The notes under the pieces are model-generated. The model did not search any database, was not told the DNA's origin, and saw only the letters and a list, made by a program, of their open reading frames with translations. Below are positions 54,497-64,000 of a stretch of 64,000 nucleotides of DNA, one piece after another (positions within the stretch are counted from its first letter, which is position 1; every line of letters starts with the position of its first letter). This DNA is from Paenirhizobium selenitireducens ATCC BAA-1503 (GTDB lineage: Bacteria > Pseudomonadota > Alphaproteobacteria > Rhizobiales > Rhizobiaceae): contig NZ_JAEG01000002.1 of NCBI RefSeq assembly GCF_000518785.1, positions 1-64,000 on the forward strand. The letters run 5' to 3'. The position numbers were made by a program, and so were the translations under genes.

Positions 54497-55630
54497 TCAC
54501 TCCGTGTTTTCTGTTTCCCCGATGTAAGGGGTTTCAGAGTCTTTTTCAAACACCAAAATGTCGTGCGGATTGACCGCAATTGTCGCATCGCGCAAGCCCG
54601 GCGGCAGGATGTCCGCCCGCATGCGCGAACGTACCGGCCGCTCGCTTCCAGGGATTGCGAGTTCCAGCAGTTCGACCACGCCGAGGAAGCGGCGCGACAG
54701 GATGCGGGCCGGAATGACGCCGCTATCCTCGCTGACGCCGACCCCGGAGAGCCGCACGGCGATCGAAACTTCCCTGCCCTCGGCAATGCCCGGCGCTTCG
54801 GCGACCCCGAGCGGCGTCGCCACATGGCCGTTGTGCACGATGCCGGAGAACTCGTTGATCTCGGAGAAGAATGCCGCGGTGAACAGGTCCCTCGGCCGGC
54901 GATAGAGATCGTCAGAGCTGCCGACCTGCACCAGCTTGCCGTCACGCAGCAGCGCGATCCTGTCGGCCATGCGCATCGCCTCCTCCGCATCGTGCGTGAC
55001 GACGACCGCGGTCGCCCGCGTTTCGCGAAGGATCGCCAGCGTATCGGCGCGGATCGTGTCCTTGAGGCGAGAATCGAGACCGGAGAACGGCTCGTCCATC
55101 AGAAGAACGCCCGGACGCGGCGCAAGCGCCCTGGCGAGAGCCACTCGCTGCTGCTCCCCGCCGGAAAGCGCATGCGGATATTTTTGCGCACAGTGCGCAA
55201 GCCCGACGCGCTCCAGCGCCGCCATCGCCTCGGAAACGCCCTCGCGCGCCGGCATGGCGGTGAGGCCGAAGCGCACGTTCTCGACCACGCTCATATGCGG
55301 GAAAAGGGCGAAATCCTGGAACATCAGGCCGATGCCGCGCTGTTCCGGCGGCACGAAGACGGAAGGGCCGGCGACTTCGCGATCGTTCAGCAGCAGGCGG
55401 CCCGACAGTTGCGCCTCGATGCCTGCGGCAATGCGAAGCAGGGTCGTCTTGCCGGAGCCGGACGGTCCGAGCAGGCAGAGGACCTCGCCAGGCTCGGCGG
55501 TCAGCGACACCCCGCGCAGGGTCTCACGATTGTGATAGCCGTGGCGGATGTCCTCGAAGCTCAACCGCGCCGCAAAGGTAACGCCAGCCGTGCGCCTCGA
55601 ATTGTCGCCTTGCATCGTTAGCGCGCTCAT
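54497..55630 (-). CDS. Orphan ABC transporter ATP-binding protein (FbpC/PotA-like)
   Basis: 377 residues. Walker [11 protein letters not shown]-loop [15 protein letters not shown], signature [15 protein letters not shown], Walker [14 protein letters not shown] and [15 protein letters not shown] form an importer-type ATPase. The C-terminal ~130 residues are a TOBE-like regulatory domain ([20 protein letters not shown]). It resembles ferric iron or spermidine importer ATPases. No permease or binding protein is nearby, so it must work with subunits encoded elsewhere. It ends 5 bases before tatA starts. Confidence 0.85.
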   Translation of the reverse strand: MSALTMQGDNSRRTAGVTFAARLSFEDIRHGYHNRETLRGVSLTAEPGEVLCLLGPSGSGKTTLLRIAAGIEAQLSGRLLLNDREVAGPSVFVPPEQRGIGLMFQDFALFPHMSVVENVRFGLTAMPAREGVSEAMAALERVGLAHCAQKYPHALSGGEQQRVALARALAPRPGVLLMDEPFSGLDSRLKDTIRADTLAILRETRATAVVVTHDAEEAMRMADRIALLRDGKLVQVGSSDDLYRRPRDLFTAAFFSEINEFSGIVHNGHVATPLGVAEAPGIAEGREVSIAVRLSGVGVSEDSGVIPARILSRRFLGVVELLELAIPGSERPVRSRMRADILPPGLRDATIAVNPHDILVFEKDSETPYIGETENTE

Positions 55631-55726
55631 TCCACCGTCCGCATGGCCGGCTGTTACGGATGCCGGGGCACGAGCGCGCCACGCAGGACATCCGAACACC
55701 GCCCGGTTACCGTTATAAACCTGATG

Positions 55727-56461
55727 CTATTCGTCCGCTTCTCCACCCGGAGTCAAGAGGCCAAGCTCCTCGAGATCGAGCTGGGTGATCGGATCCTCGT
55801 CTTCGGCGAGTTCGTCGCCGGTCATGGGCAGGGGAATGTTGAAGTTCGCCGGAATGCGCCCGGAGAGCAGTCCCGCCCCCTTCAATTCGTCGAGGCCCGG
55901 CAGGTCGCGCAGCTCTTCGAGGCCGAAATGATCGAGGAAATCGCGGGTCGTGCCGAGCGTCACGGGGCGGCCGGGTGTGCGGCGGCGGCCGCGGAAGCGG
56001 ACCCAGCCCGCCTCCATCAGCACGTCGAGCGTGCCCTTGGACGTCTGCACGCCGCGAATGTCCTCGATTTCGGCGCGGGTCACCGGCTGGTGATAGGCGA
56101 TGATCGCCAGCACTTCGAGCGCCGCGCGCGACAATTTCTTGACCTCGGCCTCGTCCTTGCGGACGGCAAAGGAGAGATCGGCAGCAGTGCGGAAGGCCCA
56201 GTGCTCGTCGACCTGAAGCAGATTGACGCCGCGCGGGGCGTAGTCCTCCTTCAGCCGGTGCATGATCGCCTTGACGTCGATGCCGCGCGGCAGGCGGTCG
56301 GCGATGAAGTTTTCCGACACCGGCTCGGCGGAGGCGAAGACCAGCGCCTCGGCGATGCGGATCGCCTCGCGCTCGGCGCGCTCCAGCATCGGGTCGCGCT
56401 CGACGACTGCCTGATCCGCCTCGCCCTCGGGGAAGAAATCGCCGTCCCGCACCTCCGCCAT
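55727..56461 (-). CDS. scpB: Segregation and condensation protein B
   Basis: 244 residues from the ATG right after scpA. It is a double winged-helix kleisin partner: AIRIAEALVFASAEPVSENF, LSRAALEVLAIIAYHQPVTR, RAEIEDIRGVQTSKGTLDVL, ending in an acidic tail. With ScpA and SMC it compacts and separates the chromosome. Four bases separate it from scpA. Confidence 0.9.
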   Translation of the reverse strand: MAEVRDGDFFPEGEADQAVVERDPMLERAEREAIRIAEALVFASAEPVSENFIADRLPRGIDVKAIMHRLKEDYAPRGVNLLQVDEHWAFRTAADLSFAVRKDEAEVKKLSRAALEVLAIIAYHQPVTRAEIEDIRGVQTSKGTLDVLMEAGWVRFRGRRRTPGRPVTLGTTRDFLDHFGLEELRDLPGLDELKGAGLLSGRIPANFNIPLPMTGDELAEDEDPITQLDLEELGLLTPGGEADE

Positions 56462-56465
56462 CGCG

Positions 56466-57329
56466 CTACTCCACCGCCGCCAGTTCGCCGGCGCGCGGGC
56501 CGCTGCGCAGGTAGATCGGCTGGAAGGCGCCCTCCTGGCGGATCTCCAGCCGGCCCTCGCGCACCAGCTCCAGCGACGCGGCAAAGGCGCTGGCGATCGC
56601 GCTCACCCGCTCGGCAGGGGTCGTGAGGTAGCGCAGGAGGAAATGGTCGAGCGCGGTCCAGTCACCGATCTCGCCGATCATGCGCGTCAGGATGGCGCGT
56701 GCATCGGCAAGCGACCAGACGCGGCGGCGCGCGATCGTCACCTGGGTGGTCGCCTGGCGCTGCCTGAGCGAGGCATAGGCGGTCAGAAGATCGTAGAGCG
56801 AGGCCTCGTAGGCATTGTCGACGCGGGTCGGCACATGCTCCGGCGCACCGCGCGCGTGCACGTCGCGGCCGAGACGGTTGCGGTTGATCAGCCGCGTCGC
56901 CGCCTCGCGCATCGCCTCCAGCCGCTTCAGCCGGAAGGCGAGCGTCGCCGCCATTTCCTCGCCCGACGGGCCTTCGTCCTTGGCCTGCTGCGGGATCAGC
57001 AGGCGCGATTTCAGATAGGCGAGCCAGGCCGCCATGACGAGATAGTCGGCCGCCAGCTCCAGACGGATGCGGCGGGCGCTCTCGATGAATTCGAGATACT
57101 GCTCGACCAGCGCGAGGATCGAGATCCGCGACAGGTCGACCTTCTGGTTGCGCGCGAGGAACAACAGAAGGTCGAGCGGTCCTTCGAAGCCTGCCACGTC
57201 GATGACGAAGGCCGGTTCGCCGGTCAGGCGTTCCTCGGCCGTGTCCTGCCACAGGCTGTCCATCGGCGTTGCCGGATTGCCGGATGCCGGCCGCTTGGGC
57301 GATGGGGGCGTGGCGGACACGGGCGACAT
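56466..57329 (-). CDS. scpA: Segregation and condensation protein A
   Basis: 287 residues, kleisin subunit of SMC-ScpAB. The conserved core is GFEGPLDLLLFLARNQKVDL, SRISILALVEQYLEFIESAR, LAADYLVMAAWLAYLKSRLL. Its start overlaps the nagZ stop (TGATG) and its end abuts scpB, so nagZ-scpA-scpB are translated together. Confidence 0.9.
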   Translation of the reverse strand: MSPVSATPPSPKRPASGNPATPMDSLWQDTAEERLTGEPAFVIDVAGFEGPLDLLLFLARNQKVDLSRISILALVEQYLEFIESARRIRLELAADYLVMAAWLAYLKSRLLIPQQAKDEGPSGEEMAATLAFRLKRLEAMREAATRLINRNRLGRDVHARGAPEHVPTRVDNAYEASLYDLLTAYASLRQRQATTQVTIARRRVWSLADARAILTRMIGEIGDWTALDHFLLRYLTTPAERVSAIASAFAASLELVREGRLEIRQEGAFQPIYLRSGPRAGELAAVE

Positions 57330-58357
57330 CAGGCGGTCGCCCTCAGGCCGTCAAACTCGTCACGGATGGCGACTTCTTCGGCTGTGTCGGCCCTACCGAA
57401 GGCCGCCTCGACGGCATCCGCCCGCGCCCGGGCTTTGCCCTTCAGCAGCGGCACCTCGGCCGCGACCGCCCGCATCTCGTCCATCAGGCCGTTGCAATGA
57501 AGCACGACGTCGCCGCCGCCGGCGACGATCGCCGCCGTCCGCTCACCGAGCGTGCCCTTGAGGGCGTTCATCGACACGTCGTCCGACATCAGCAGCCCGT
57601 CGAATCCAATATAGCCGCGGATGATCTCGTCGATCACCTTGCGCGAGGTCGATGCCGGGTGATCCGGATCGATGGCCGAGTATACCACATGCGCGCTCAT
57701 CGCCATCAGTTCGTTGCGCAGCCGCCGGAAGGGCGGAAAGTCATGCGCCTCAAGCTCGGCCAGCGGCGTGGTGACGACCGGCAGCTCGTGGTGCGAATCC
57801 GCCATGCCGCGGCCATGGCCCGGCACATGCTTCATCACCGGCAGGACGCCGCCGGACTTCAGGCCCGCCGCCGCCGCCTCGCCCATCGCGCCGACCGTTT
57901 CCGGGTCATTGCCATAGGCGCGGTCGCCGATGACGTTGCTGGCGCCTTCCACCGGCACGTCGAGCACCGGCAGGCAGTCGACATTGATGCCGAGACGGAT
58001 GAGATCGAAGGCGTGCAGGCGCGACATCAGCCAGGCGGCGCGCAGGCCGAGTTCCCGGTCGCGGCGATAGAGTTCGCCGAGCACGGCGCCAGACGGATAA
58101 CGCGGGGCGATCGGCTCGCGAATGCGCTGCACCCGGCCGCCCTCCTGATCGATCAGCACCGGCGCATTGCGGCCGCCAACCGTTTCGCGCATTTCGGCGA
58201 CCAGATCGCGGATCTGCGCCGGCTCGCTCAGATTGCGGGCGAAGACGATGAAGCCCCATGGCTGCTCGTCGCGATAGAAGGCCTTCTCGTCGGCGCTCAG
58301 GGCAAGGCCGGTGCAGCCGAGGATCATTGCTTTTGCGGGCATGGATGTCTGGGTCAT
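57329..58357 (-). CDS. nagZ: Beta-N-acetylhexosaminidase NagZ
   Basis: 342 residues of glycoside hydrolase family 3. The family signatures are VLIDQEGGRVQRI, MKHVPGHGRGMADSHHELP with the conserved KH.PGHG loop, and LMSDDVSMNAL with the catalytic Asp. It removes GlcNAc from peptidoglycan fragments in the cytosol during recycling. It is upstream of scpA with a one-base overlap. Confidence 0.95.
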   Translation of the reverse strand: MTQTSMPAKAMILGCTGLALSADEKAFYRDEQPWGFIVFARNLSEPAQIRDLVAEMRETVGGRNAPVLIDQEGGRVQRIREPIAPRYPSGAVLGELYRRDRELGLRAAWLMSRLHAFDLIRLGINVDCLPVLDVPVEGASNVIGDRAYGNDPETVGAMGEAAAAGLKSGGVLPVMKHVPGHGRGMADSHHELPVVTTPLAELEAHDFPPFRRLRNELMAMSAHVVYSAIDPDHPASTSRKVIDEIIRGYIGFDGLLMSDDVSMNALKGTLGERTAAIVAGGGDVVLHCNGLMDEMRAVAAEVPLLKGKARARADAVEAAFGRADTAEEVAIRDEFDGLRATA

Positions 58358-58417
58358 GGCCGAATCATAAGAGGGGTGGGATCAAAGCCGAAGCGACGGG
58401 TTCGGGTCATACACAGG

Positions 58418-58454
58418 AAAAGAGGCGGAAACCGTAGGTTCCCGCCTCTTTTTT
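58418..58454. terminator. Hairpin terminator after the SPOR gene
   Basis: Stem AGAGGCGG/CCGCCTCT (58421-58428 with 58442-58449) continues as AACC/GGTT after one mismatch, loop GTA. An A run on the left gives a T tail for minus-strand transcripts, and six Ts follow on the plus strand. Confidence 0.85.
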
Positions 58455-58476
58455 CGTGGTCTCTGGGATGCGTTGC

Positions 58477-61347
58477 CTACTTCGTGACGAGGCAGCTGCC
58501 GCCGGCCGCCTTGTAGCGCTCGCAAAGGGCTGCCGCATCGGCCTTGGTGCCGGCCGAGATGCGCACGCGATAATACGTGCCCTTGCCGGCGATCTCGGCC
58601 CGCTTGATCTCGTAGGCACGACCGCCGACGACACTGCCGAACTTGCCGGAAATGCTCTTGTAGGACTTTTCCGCCTCCGCCTCGGACGGCAGCGACGCGA
58701 CCTGGATGTAATAGCCGCCGGCTGCAGGTGCCGGCTGGGCGGCCGCAGGTTCCGGAGCAGCGGGCTCGGGCGCGGCAGCGGCCGGCGTCGGAGCTGGTGC
58801 GGTTTCGGCAACGGGTGCGGCCGGCTCCGGCTGTGCGGCGGGTGCCGGCGCCTGCGGGGCGGCCGCCGGTGCTGCGGCGGTCTCGGCCGGCGTCGAAGGC
58901 CGTGCGGTCGGAAGGGGACCCTTCGGCGCATCGGCCGGAGCGGTGGCCAACGGCGTCTCGGCCGTGGTGGACGGAGCCGCCAGGGCGGGCTTGTCGCCGG
59001 ACGGCGCTGCTGTCGGTTCCGTCACGGCCGGCGCTTCGAGCGTCGGCGCGGGAGCGGCCTCGGGCGGCGCTTCCTGGGCGACCAGCGTGCCGTCCGGACG
59101 CACGATCATGGTGCGCACCTTGCGCGGCGTGATCGTCGCCGGTTCTGCGGCACCATTGGCGGCCGGCTGCGCGGTTCCGTTCTGGTCCGGCAGGAGCCGC
59201 GGATCCTCGGTTTCACCGACCGGCGTGCCAAGCGCCTGGGCGTCCGATTCGTCTTCGAGCGGCAGGGTTTCAGGGATCAGCGTCTTCTGCACGACGTCGA
59301 CGGGTTCCTCGCTCGAGGAGATCAGGCTCTCCTGCTTCGGATCCTCGACTGCGGCGCCAGCGACGCTGTCATAGACGGCCTTGTCCTGGTTCGGCACGGA
59401 CTTGCCGCCCGGGTTCTCGGGCAGGATCTTCACCGGATCCTTGTCGGCGGCGATCACCTGCGGCTCGCCCGACGAGATCATCGATGGGCCGGTACCGGTC
59501 AGCCAGGTATAGAGCGCACCGCCTGCGACAAGCACGACGATGACGGCCGTGCCCGCCATCAGCAGGCCACGCGAACCGAACCGCGACAGGCCCTTGGGCT
59601 CCATCGGGATGTTGATCCGGCCAGCATTGGCGGCCGCATAGTCCGACGGCCGGTCGAGCGTGTGGCGGAAATCCTCCTCCAGCGCCCGTTCGAAGGCGTC
59701 GAAATCGTCCATCGGCGGCAGCGGCGCATTCGCCGGCTGGGCTGCTGCCTGAACCGGGGCCTGGGCCGCGACCGGGGTTGCGAGCGAAGGCGTCTGGCGC
59801 ATGGCGACGGCCACCGGAGCCGCGACGGCGGCGGCCGGCGTGGTCGACGGCTGGTCGAACAAGGTCGCCAGTTCGCCGTCGATGTCGAGATCGTAGTCGT
59901 GTGCGTAGGCGACCGGCGCCGGCTTGCTGTCGGGCACCGGCACTTCCGGCACGTCCATGTGGGCGATCGATTCGAGGTGATCGTCCTGCTCGGAAATCTC
60001 GGCGGGATCGAAAGCCAGCGGCTCGTCGGTAAAGTCGAATTCGGACGGGACGGGCTTTGCCGGCGCGGCGCGCACTTCCGCCGGCGCCACGCACGGCGAT
60101 ACCGCCACGGGTGCCGCAGCTGCATAGGCCGCCGGGGCCACATAGGCGGCCGGAGCCGACGTCACGACAGGCGCTGCGGCGGGCAGAACCGGCGTTGCGA
60201 GAGAGACGGGAGCCGGCCGTGCGGCCGGGATGACCGGTGCGACTACAGGCTCGTCGAAATCCACCTCGATGTCGGAGAGATCGAGCTCCAGATCTTCGAG
60301 CTGCAGGTCGAACTCGCCTTCGGAGAAGGGATCGAACTCTTCTTCCTCGATAGCCGGACGCAAATCGCCGGCCGGCGCGGCATAGTCGACCGCCTGCGAG
60401 GCTGCGGGGCTCGGGTAAGACGCGGCCGGAGCCTGAGGCTCGGCGGACACAGCCGCCGGTGCGGAGTGGTCAAACTCCTCACTCGCAGCCAGGTCGTCGG
60501 CAAAGGAAAAGGCAAAGGACGGCTCGGCGCGGGAAACCGGTGCGGCTACCGCGACTTCCGGCGGACGACCCGAACGGTCGCCGGCCTCGGCGACGAGATC
60601 GTCGAAGCCGAACGGATCGGCCGGTCGCTCGAGCGATGCGGCCGGAACAGCCGAAGCGGGGCCGGAGACCGTCTCGCTCCACTGGAAACCCTCGTCCGCA
60701 AAGAAGTCGTCGACCGACGAGGCCTCGCCCGGCTCTGCCGCATAATGCGCGGGCTCGACCTGCGGCGCAGGTTCGGCCGGCGTCTCGTCTACGAATTGCG
60801 GCTCGGCGCGAACCGGCGGCTGGGCGGCAAAATTGGCAAGCGGCAGGCGCAGCTTCGGCTCGGGCGCGGGAGCAGACCAGGCGGACGCCTCCTCCTGCTC
60901 GGACACGGCCAGCTCCAGCTCGTCGGCCAGATCGACCGAGAAGGACGGCTCCTGGCGCGGCTCGGGCTCGAAAACGGGTTCGACGCGTGCCGACGGGGCT
61001 TCCGCAACCGGCTCGATGAAGGACTCGGGATAGAACACGTCCTCCAGCTCTTCGATCTCTTCGACCGGCGAACGGGACTGGGAGGCGATGGCAGGCTCGG
61101 CGGCGCGCGGCTCTTCGCTCGCCCGAAGCGGTGCATCATAGACCTCGAACTCGCGCAGAAGCTCGTCTTCGAGGTTGAAATGCGGCTCTTCCGGCGCCGT
61201 GGGACGCGTCGGCGCAGGTTCGCGCGCAACGGGCGGCTCGAAGCCGACGATCCGGGCAAGCTCCGCCAACGGATCATCGTCCGCGAAACTATCGCTCCCC
61301 AATCGACTGCTGAATGCGGCCTGCTTCTGTACCATTACTTGATCCAC
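58477..61347 (-). CDS. Large SPOR-domain membrane protein
   Basis: 956 residues. A long acidic, Ala/Pro/Glu-rich cytoplasmic region (residues ~1-585) precedes a single membrane segment near 590 (GLLMAGTAVIVVLVAGGALY). A Pro/Ala-rich periplasmic linker (~610-870) follows, and the last ~80 residues are a SPOR domain: GGYYIQVASLPSEAEAEKSY and YEIKRAEIAGKGTYYRVRIS. SPOR domains bind glycan strands lacking stem peptides at the division site. It is much larger than most SPOR proteins because of the cytoplasmic part, as in other Rhizobiales. It is encoded next to argS. Confidence 0.9.
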   Translation of the reverse strand: MDQVMVQKQAAFSSRLGSDSFADDDPLAELARIVGFEPPVAREPAPTRPTAPEEPHFNLEDELLREFEVYDAPLRASEEPRAAEPAIASQSRSPVEEIEELEDVFYPESFIEPVAEAPSARVEPVFEPEPRQEPSFSVDLADELELAVSEQEEASAWSAPAPEPKLRLPLANFAAQPPVRAEPQFVDETPAEPAPQVEPAHYAAEPGEASSVDDFFADEGFQWSETVSGPASAVPAASLERPADPFGFDDLVAEAGDRSGRPPEVAVAAPVSRAEPSFAFSFADDLAASEEFDHSAPAAVSAEPQAPAASYPSPAASQAVDYAAPAGDLRPAIEEEEFDPFSEGEFDLQLEDLELDLSDIEVDFDEPVVAPVIPAARPAPVSLATPVLPAAAPVVTSAPAAYVAPAAYAAAAPVAVSPCVAPAEVRAAPAKPVPSEFDFTDEPLAFDPAEISEQDDHLESIAHMDVPEVPVPDSKPAPVAYAHDYDLDIDGELATLFDQPSTTPAAAVAAPVAVAMRQTPSLATPVAAQAPVQAAAQPANAPLPPMDDFDAFERALEEDFRHTLDRPSDYAAANAGRINIPMEPKGLSRFGSRGLLMAGTAVIVVLVAGGALYTWLTGTGPSMISSGEPQVIAADKDPVKILPENPGGKSVPNQDKAVYDSVAGAAVEDPKQESLISSSEEPVDVVQKTLIPETLPLEDESDAQALGTPVGETEDPRLLPDQNGTAQPAANGAAEPATITPRKVRTMIVRPDGTLVAQEAPPEAAPAPTLEAPAVTEPTAAPSGDKPALAAPSTTAETPLATAPADAPKGPLPTARPSTPAETAAAPAAAPQAPAPAAQPEPAAPVAETAPAPTPAAAAPEPAAPEPAAAQPAPAAGGYYIQVASLPSEAEAEKSYKSISGKFGSVVGGRAYEIKRAEIAGKGTYYRVRISAGTKADAAALCERYKAAGGSCLVTK

Positions 61348-61401
61348 TCACCCTACGCGACTCGACGCTTGCCAGTGCATTGTGGGTAAATGGTGACGAT
61401 A

Positions 61402-63162
61402 CTATCGCATTTCGACCGGAGCTGCAGTGCCGGTAATAGACAAACCGGACTTCAAAACGGAGGCGACAGCATGCACCAGCCCAAGCCTGGCAATACTCAA
61501 TTGTCTCTGTTTATCGTTAACAAAGCGTAATTCGGGCAAATCCTTGCCCTTGTTCCAATGGGCGTGGAACGAGCTTGCCAGATCGTAGAGGTAGAATGCA
61601 AGCCGATGCGGCTCCTGCGACTGGGCCGCCGCCTCGATGACGCGCGGGTATTCGGCGAGCTTGCCGATCAGCTGAAGCTCGGTCGGATCGGTGATCTGCC
61701 CGGCCACGGCCCCAGCGAAATCGGTCGCCTCGAGGTCCAGGTCTGGGAAGGCTTCCCTCGCCTGCCGGAAGATCGACATGCAGCGCGCATGGGCATACTG
61801 AACGTAGAAGACCGGATTGTCCTTCGACTGTTCCGTCACCTTGGCGAAGTCGAAGTCGAGCGGCTCGCTGTTCTTGCGATAGAGCATCATGAAGCGAACC
61901 GAGTCGGACCCAACCTCCTCGACCACTTCACGCAGGGTGACGAAGTCGCCGGAACGCTTCGACATCTTCACCGGCTCGCCGTCGCGGTAGAGCTTGACCA
62001 GCTGGCACAAAAGCACCGTCAGCTTGGTCTTGCCTTCGGAGACGGCCCGCGCCACGGCTTCCAGCCGCTTCACATAACCGCCGTGGTCGGCGCCGAGCAC
62101 GTAGATCATCTCGGAATAGCCGCGATCGAACTTGTCCTTGAAATAGGCAACGTCGGCGGCGAAATAGGTATAGCTGCCGTCCGACTTCATCAGCGGCCGG
62201 TCGATGTCGTCACCCACTTCGGTCGAGCGGAACAGCGTCTGTTCGCGGTCCTCCCAGTCCTCGGGCAGCTGGCCCTTCGGCGGCGGCAGCGTGCCGCGAT
62301 AGACATGGCCCTTGAAGGTCAGGTCGTTGATCGCGGTGCGGATCTTGGCGGCGCCATTGGCGTGCAGCGTGCGCTCCGAGAAGAACACGTCGTGATGCAC
62401 GTTGAGGGTCGCGAGGTCGTCGCGAATCATCACCATCATCGCGTCGATGGCGCGTTCCTTGACGATCGCCATCCATTCCTCTTCCGGCATGTTGTGCAGC
62501 CGGGTGCCGAACTCCTCGGCCAGCGCCTGGCCGACCGGCACGAGATAGTCGCCCGGATAGAGACCCGCCGGGATCTCGCCGATCTTTTCGCCGAGCGCTT
62601 CGCGGTAACGCAGGAGCACAGAACGCGCCAGCACCTCGATCTGGGCGCCGGCATCGTTGATGTAATATTCCTTGGCGACGTCATAGCCGGCAAAGGCGAG
62701 GAGGTTGGCGAGCGCGTCGCCGACGACGGCGCCACGGCAATGGCCGACATGCATCGGGCCGGTCGGATTGGCCGAGACATATTCGACATTGACCTTGCGG
62801 TCCTTGCCGAGCGTCGAGCGGCCGAAATCGGTGCCCTCGGTGATGATCGTCGCCAGCAGGCGCTGCCAGTAGCCGGTCGACAGGCGGATGTTGATGAAGC
62901 CGGGGCCGGCCACGCTCACCTCGGCAATGTCGCCGTCTTCCTTGAGCTTGTCGCCGATCACCTCGGCCAGCGCCCGCGGATTGGTGCCGAGCGCCTTGGC
63001 CAGAACCATGGCGGCATTGGTCGCGGCATCACCGTGGCTCGGATCGCGCGGCGGCTCGACGACGATACGGCCGAAATCGAGCGAAGAGCGCTTCTCCTTG
63101 ATGCTGTCGATCTGCTCGAGCGCGTTTTTGATTCTCGTTTCGAAGTCGGCGAAGAGGTTCAT
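61402..63162 (-). CDS. argS: Arginyl-tRNA synthetase
   Basis: 586 residues of class I. The N-terminal Add-1 domain begins [18 protein letters not shown]; the HIGH motif is [13 protein letters not shown] and KMSKS reads [13 protein letters not shown]. The DALR anticodon domain closes the protein. The ATG at 63162 matches the family; upstream in-frame sequence does not. It lies between the SPOR gene and dgt, the usual Rhizobiales order. Confidence 0.95.
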   Translation of the reverse strand: MNLFADFETRIKNALEQIDSIKEKRSSLDFGRIVVEPPRDPSHGDAATNAAMVLAKALGTNPRALAEVIGDKLKEDGDIAEVSVAGPGFINIRLSTGYWQRLLATIITEGTDFGRSTLGKDRKVNVEYVSANPTGPMHVGHCRGAVVGDALANLLAFAGYDVAKEYYINDAGAQIEVLARSVLLRYREALGEKIGEIPAGLYPGDYLVPVGQALAEEFGTRLHNMPEEEWMAIVKERAIDAMMVMIRDDLATLNVHHDVFFSERTLHANGAAKIRTAINDLTFKGHVYRGTLPPPKGQLPEDWEDREQTLFRSTEVGDDIDRPLMKSDGSYTYFAADVAYFKDKFDRGYSEMIYVLGADHGGYVKRLEAVARAVSEGKTKLTVLLCQLVKLYRDGEPVKMSKRSGDFVTLREVVEEVGSDSVRFMMLYRKNSEPLDFDFAKVTEQSKDNPVFYVQYAHARCMSIFRQAREAFPDLDLEATDFAGAVAGQITDPTELQLIGKLAEYPRVIEAAAQSQEPHRLAFYLYDLASSFHAHWNKGKDLPELRFVNDKQRQLSIARLGLVHAVASVLKSGLSITGTAAPVEMR

Positions 63163-63223
63163 GTCGTGGTACCCGCGCAAGCGGCTGTCAAAGCCAGCAA
63201 ATGGAGTGGAATTGCTGCGCTGC

Positions 63224-64000
63224 CTATCGCAAATCGGGAGTCCGGTCAAACAGCTCGCTGTGGGTACGCACCGCATAAGTGTCGGTCATCCCCGCCAGAT
63301 AGTCGCCGACATGGCGCGCCCTGGCCGGCTCGTTCAGGCCGGCGATATGGTTCACCCAGTAATGGCTTTTCATCAGCGCCGGATCAGCCATGTAGGCGTG
63401 GAACAGGTCGGTGACGATCTGTGCCGCACCGGCGCGAATGCGCATGATGTCTGGATGGCGGTAGATACGGCTGAACAACAGTTTCTTGATCTGCCGGTCC
63501 GTCTCGGCCATCTCGTCGGAGAAGGTCGCGACCGTCCGGTCGGAGGCGCGGATATCGGCGGCACTCTGCGGCCTGAGCGCGGCGAGACGCGCCTGCGCGA
63601 CCCCGATCACGTCCTCCACCATGCGGGTGATCTGCCGGCGCATGATCTCGTGGGTGAACCGGTCTGGTTCGAGATGCGGATAACGATCGCGCACCTCCTT
63701 CATCAGACCGGCGAGAAAGGGCACGTCCTCCAGCATGTCGAAGCTCAGATAGCCGGAGCGCAGGCCGTCGTCTATGTCATGGGTATTGTAGGCGATGTCG
63801 TCGGCGATCGCCGCGACCTGGGCCTCCAGGCCGGCATAACTTGCCAGTTCCAGGTCGTGCAGCTCGCAATAGTCGAGGATAGGCTGCGGAACCGGACCGC
63901 GCGCCCCCTCGCCCGCCTTGGTGAGCAGCGGGCCATTGTGCTTGACCAGCCCCTCCAGCGTTTCCCAGGTCAGGTTGAGACCGTCGAATTCGGCATAGCG
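63224..64000 (-). CDS. dgt: dGTPase-like dNTP triphosphohydrolase (3' part, cut by window edge)
   Basis: The last ~258 codons of an HD-superfamily dNTPase. Visible elements are [19 protein letters not shown], the HD-domain segment [19 protein letters not shown] and [20 protein letters not shown]. The first HD motif lies beyond the right edge. The enzyme cleaves dNTPs to nucleoside and triphosphate. It is short (type 2, about 400 residues in rhizobia) and precedes argS in the same direction. Confidence 0.9.
   Translation of the reverse strand, partial: RYAEFDGLNLTWETLEGLVKHNGPLLTKAGEGARGPVPQPILDYCELHDLELASYAGLEAQVAAIADDIAYNTHDIDDGLRSGYLSFDMLEDVPFLAGLMKEVRDRYPHLEPDRFTHEIMRRQITRMVEDVIGVAQARLAALRPQSAADIRASDRTVATFSDEMAETDRQIKKLLFSRIYRHPDIMRIRAGAAQIVTDLFHAYMADPALMKSHYWVNHIAGLNEPARARHVGDYLAGMTDTYAVRTHSELFDRTPDLR

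Noticed and set aside
58456..61389. 977-codon plus-strand frame rich in Arg and Gly
   Set aside because: Antisense of the SPOR gene, which has a membrane segment and a SPOR domain.

Overview
The window looks like a chromosome segment of a Rhizobiales bacterium, most likely Rhizobiaceae (Rhizobium/Agrobacterium/Ensifer/Shinella type). The evidence is a GC-rich core with the order dgt, argS, SPOR protein, nagZ, scpA, scpB, tatA, tatB, tatC, serS, surE, pcm, nlpD-like, yajC, secDF, plus twin DUF1127 proteins, trmFO and tig, and a small RNA with anti-Shine-Dalgarno loops of the kind known in rhizobia. All identifications come from reading the sequence and from memory of protein families; no database was searched.

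Region 1 (about 1-27170) is an accessory island. It holds an OtrA/TetM-type ribosome-protection GTPase, an alpha/beta hydrolase, a GrpB protein, a Septu-like ATPase + HNH nuclease pair (5405-7760), a small protein with a HEPN-type motif, a TrlF-like PHP-ATPase with a small acidic partner (8941-11248), a CoiA-like/unknown two-gene operon, a plasmid-type DUF932 gene, a LysR and a Xre regulator, a 1341-residue STAND-type NTPase (16205-20230) and a Gabija-like helicase + OLD nuclease pair (20423-24627). It ends with a decayed rhizobial plasmid gene (DUF1612 type), an AT-rich spacer, an AlpA/excisionase-like gene and a 56-codon 3' piece of radC. That suggests an integrative element whose far end lies outside the window.

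Region 2 (27327-34976) lies between sthA and tig. sthA is followed by a divergent TetR/MFS efflux pair with a clear operator and by an endonuclease/exonuclease/phosphatase-family gene. Next come a 33-bp terminator hairpin and a second copy of the last ~65 codons of sthA that differs only by silent changes. After these sits a complete retron on the minus strand: small unknown ORF, nucleoside-deoxyribosyltransferase-like effector, small DNA-binding-like protein, msr-msd RNA and reverse transcriptase. The same 33-bp terminator recurs behind tig. The retron has three unusual points: the effector is split in two genes, the RNA lies exactly between the second effector gene and the RT with its a2 arm overlapping the RT start codon, and the RT carries a C-terminal LuxR-type helix-turn-helix.

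Region 3 (35002-64000) is core genome: tig, tRNA-Leu(UAG), a DUF2157/GDYXXLXY membrane pair, a CCUCCUCCC-loop small RNA, two DUF1127 genes, trmFO, a pair resembling the mitochondrial complex I assembly factors NDUFAF6 and NDUFAF3, secDF-yajC, a DUF815 ATPase, a degenerate LytM (NlpD-like) lipoprotein, pcm-surE-serS, the tatABC cluster with an orphan ABC ATPase, scpAB-nagZ, a large SPOR protein, argS and the 3' part of a dGTPase gene. Most of these are tightly packed on the minus strand with 1-4 bp overlaps. The defence genes are concentrated in regions 1 and 2 and look like stacked cargo, not one co-regulated system.
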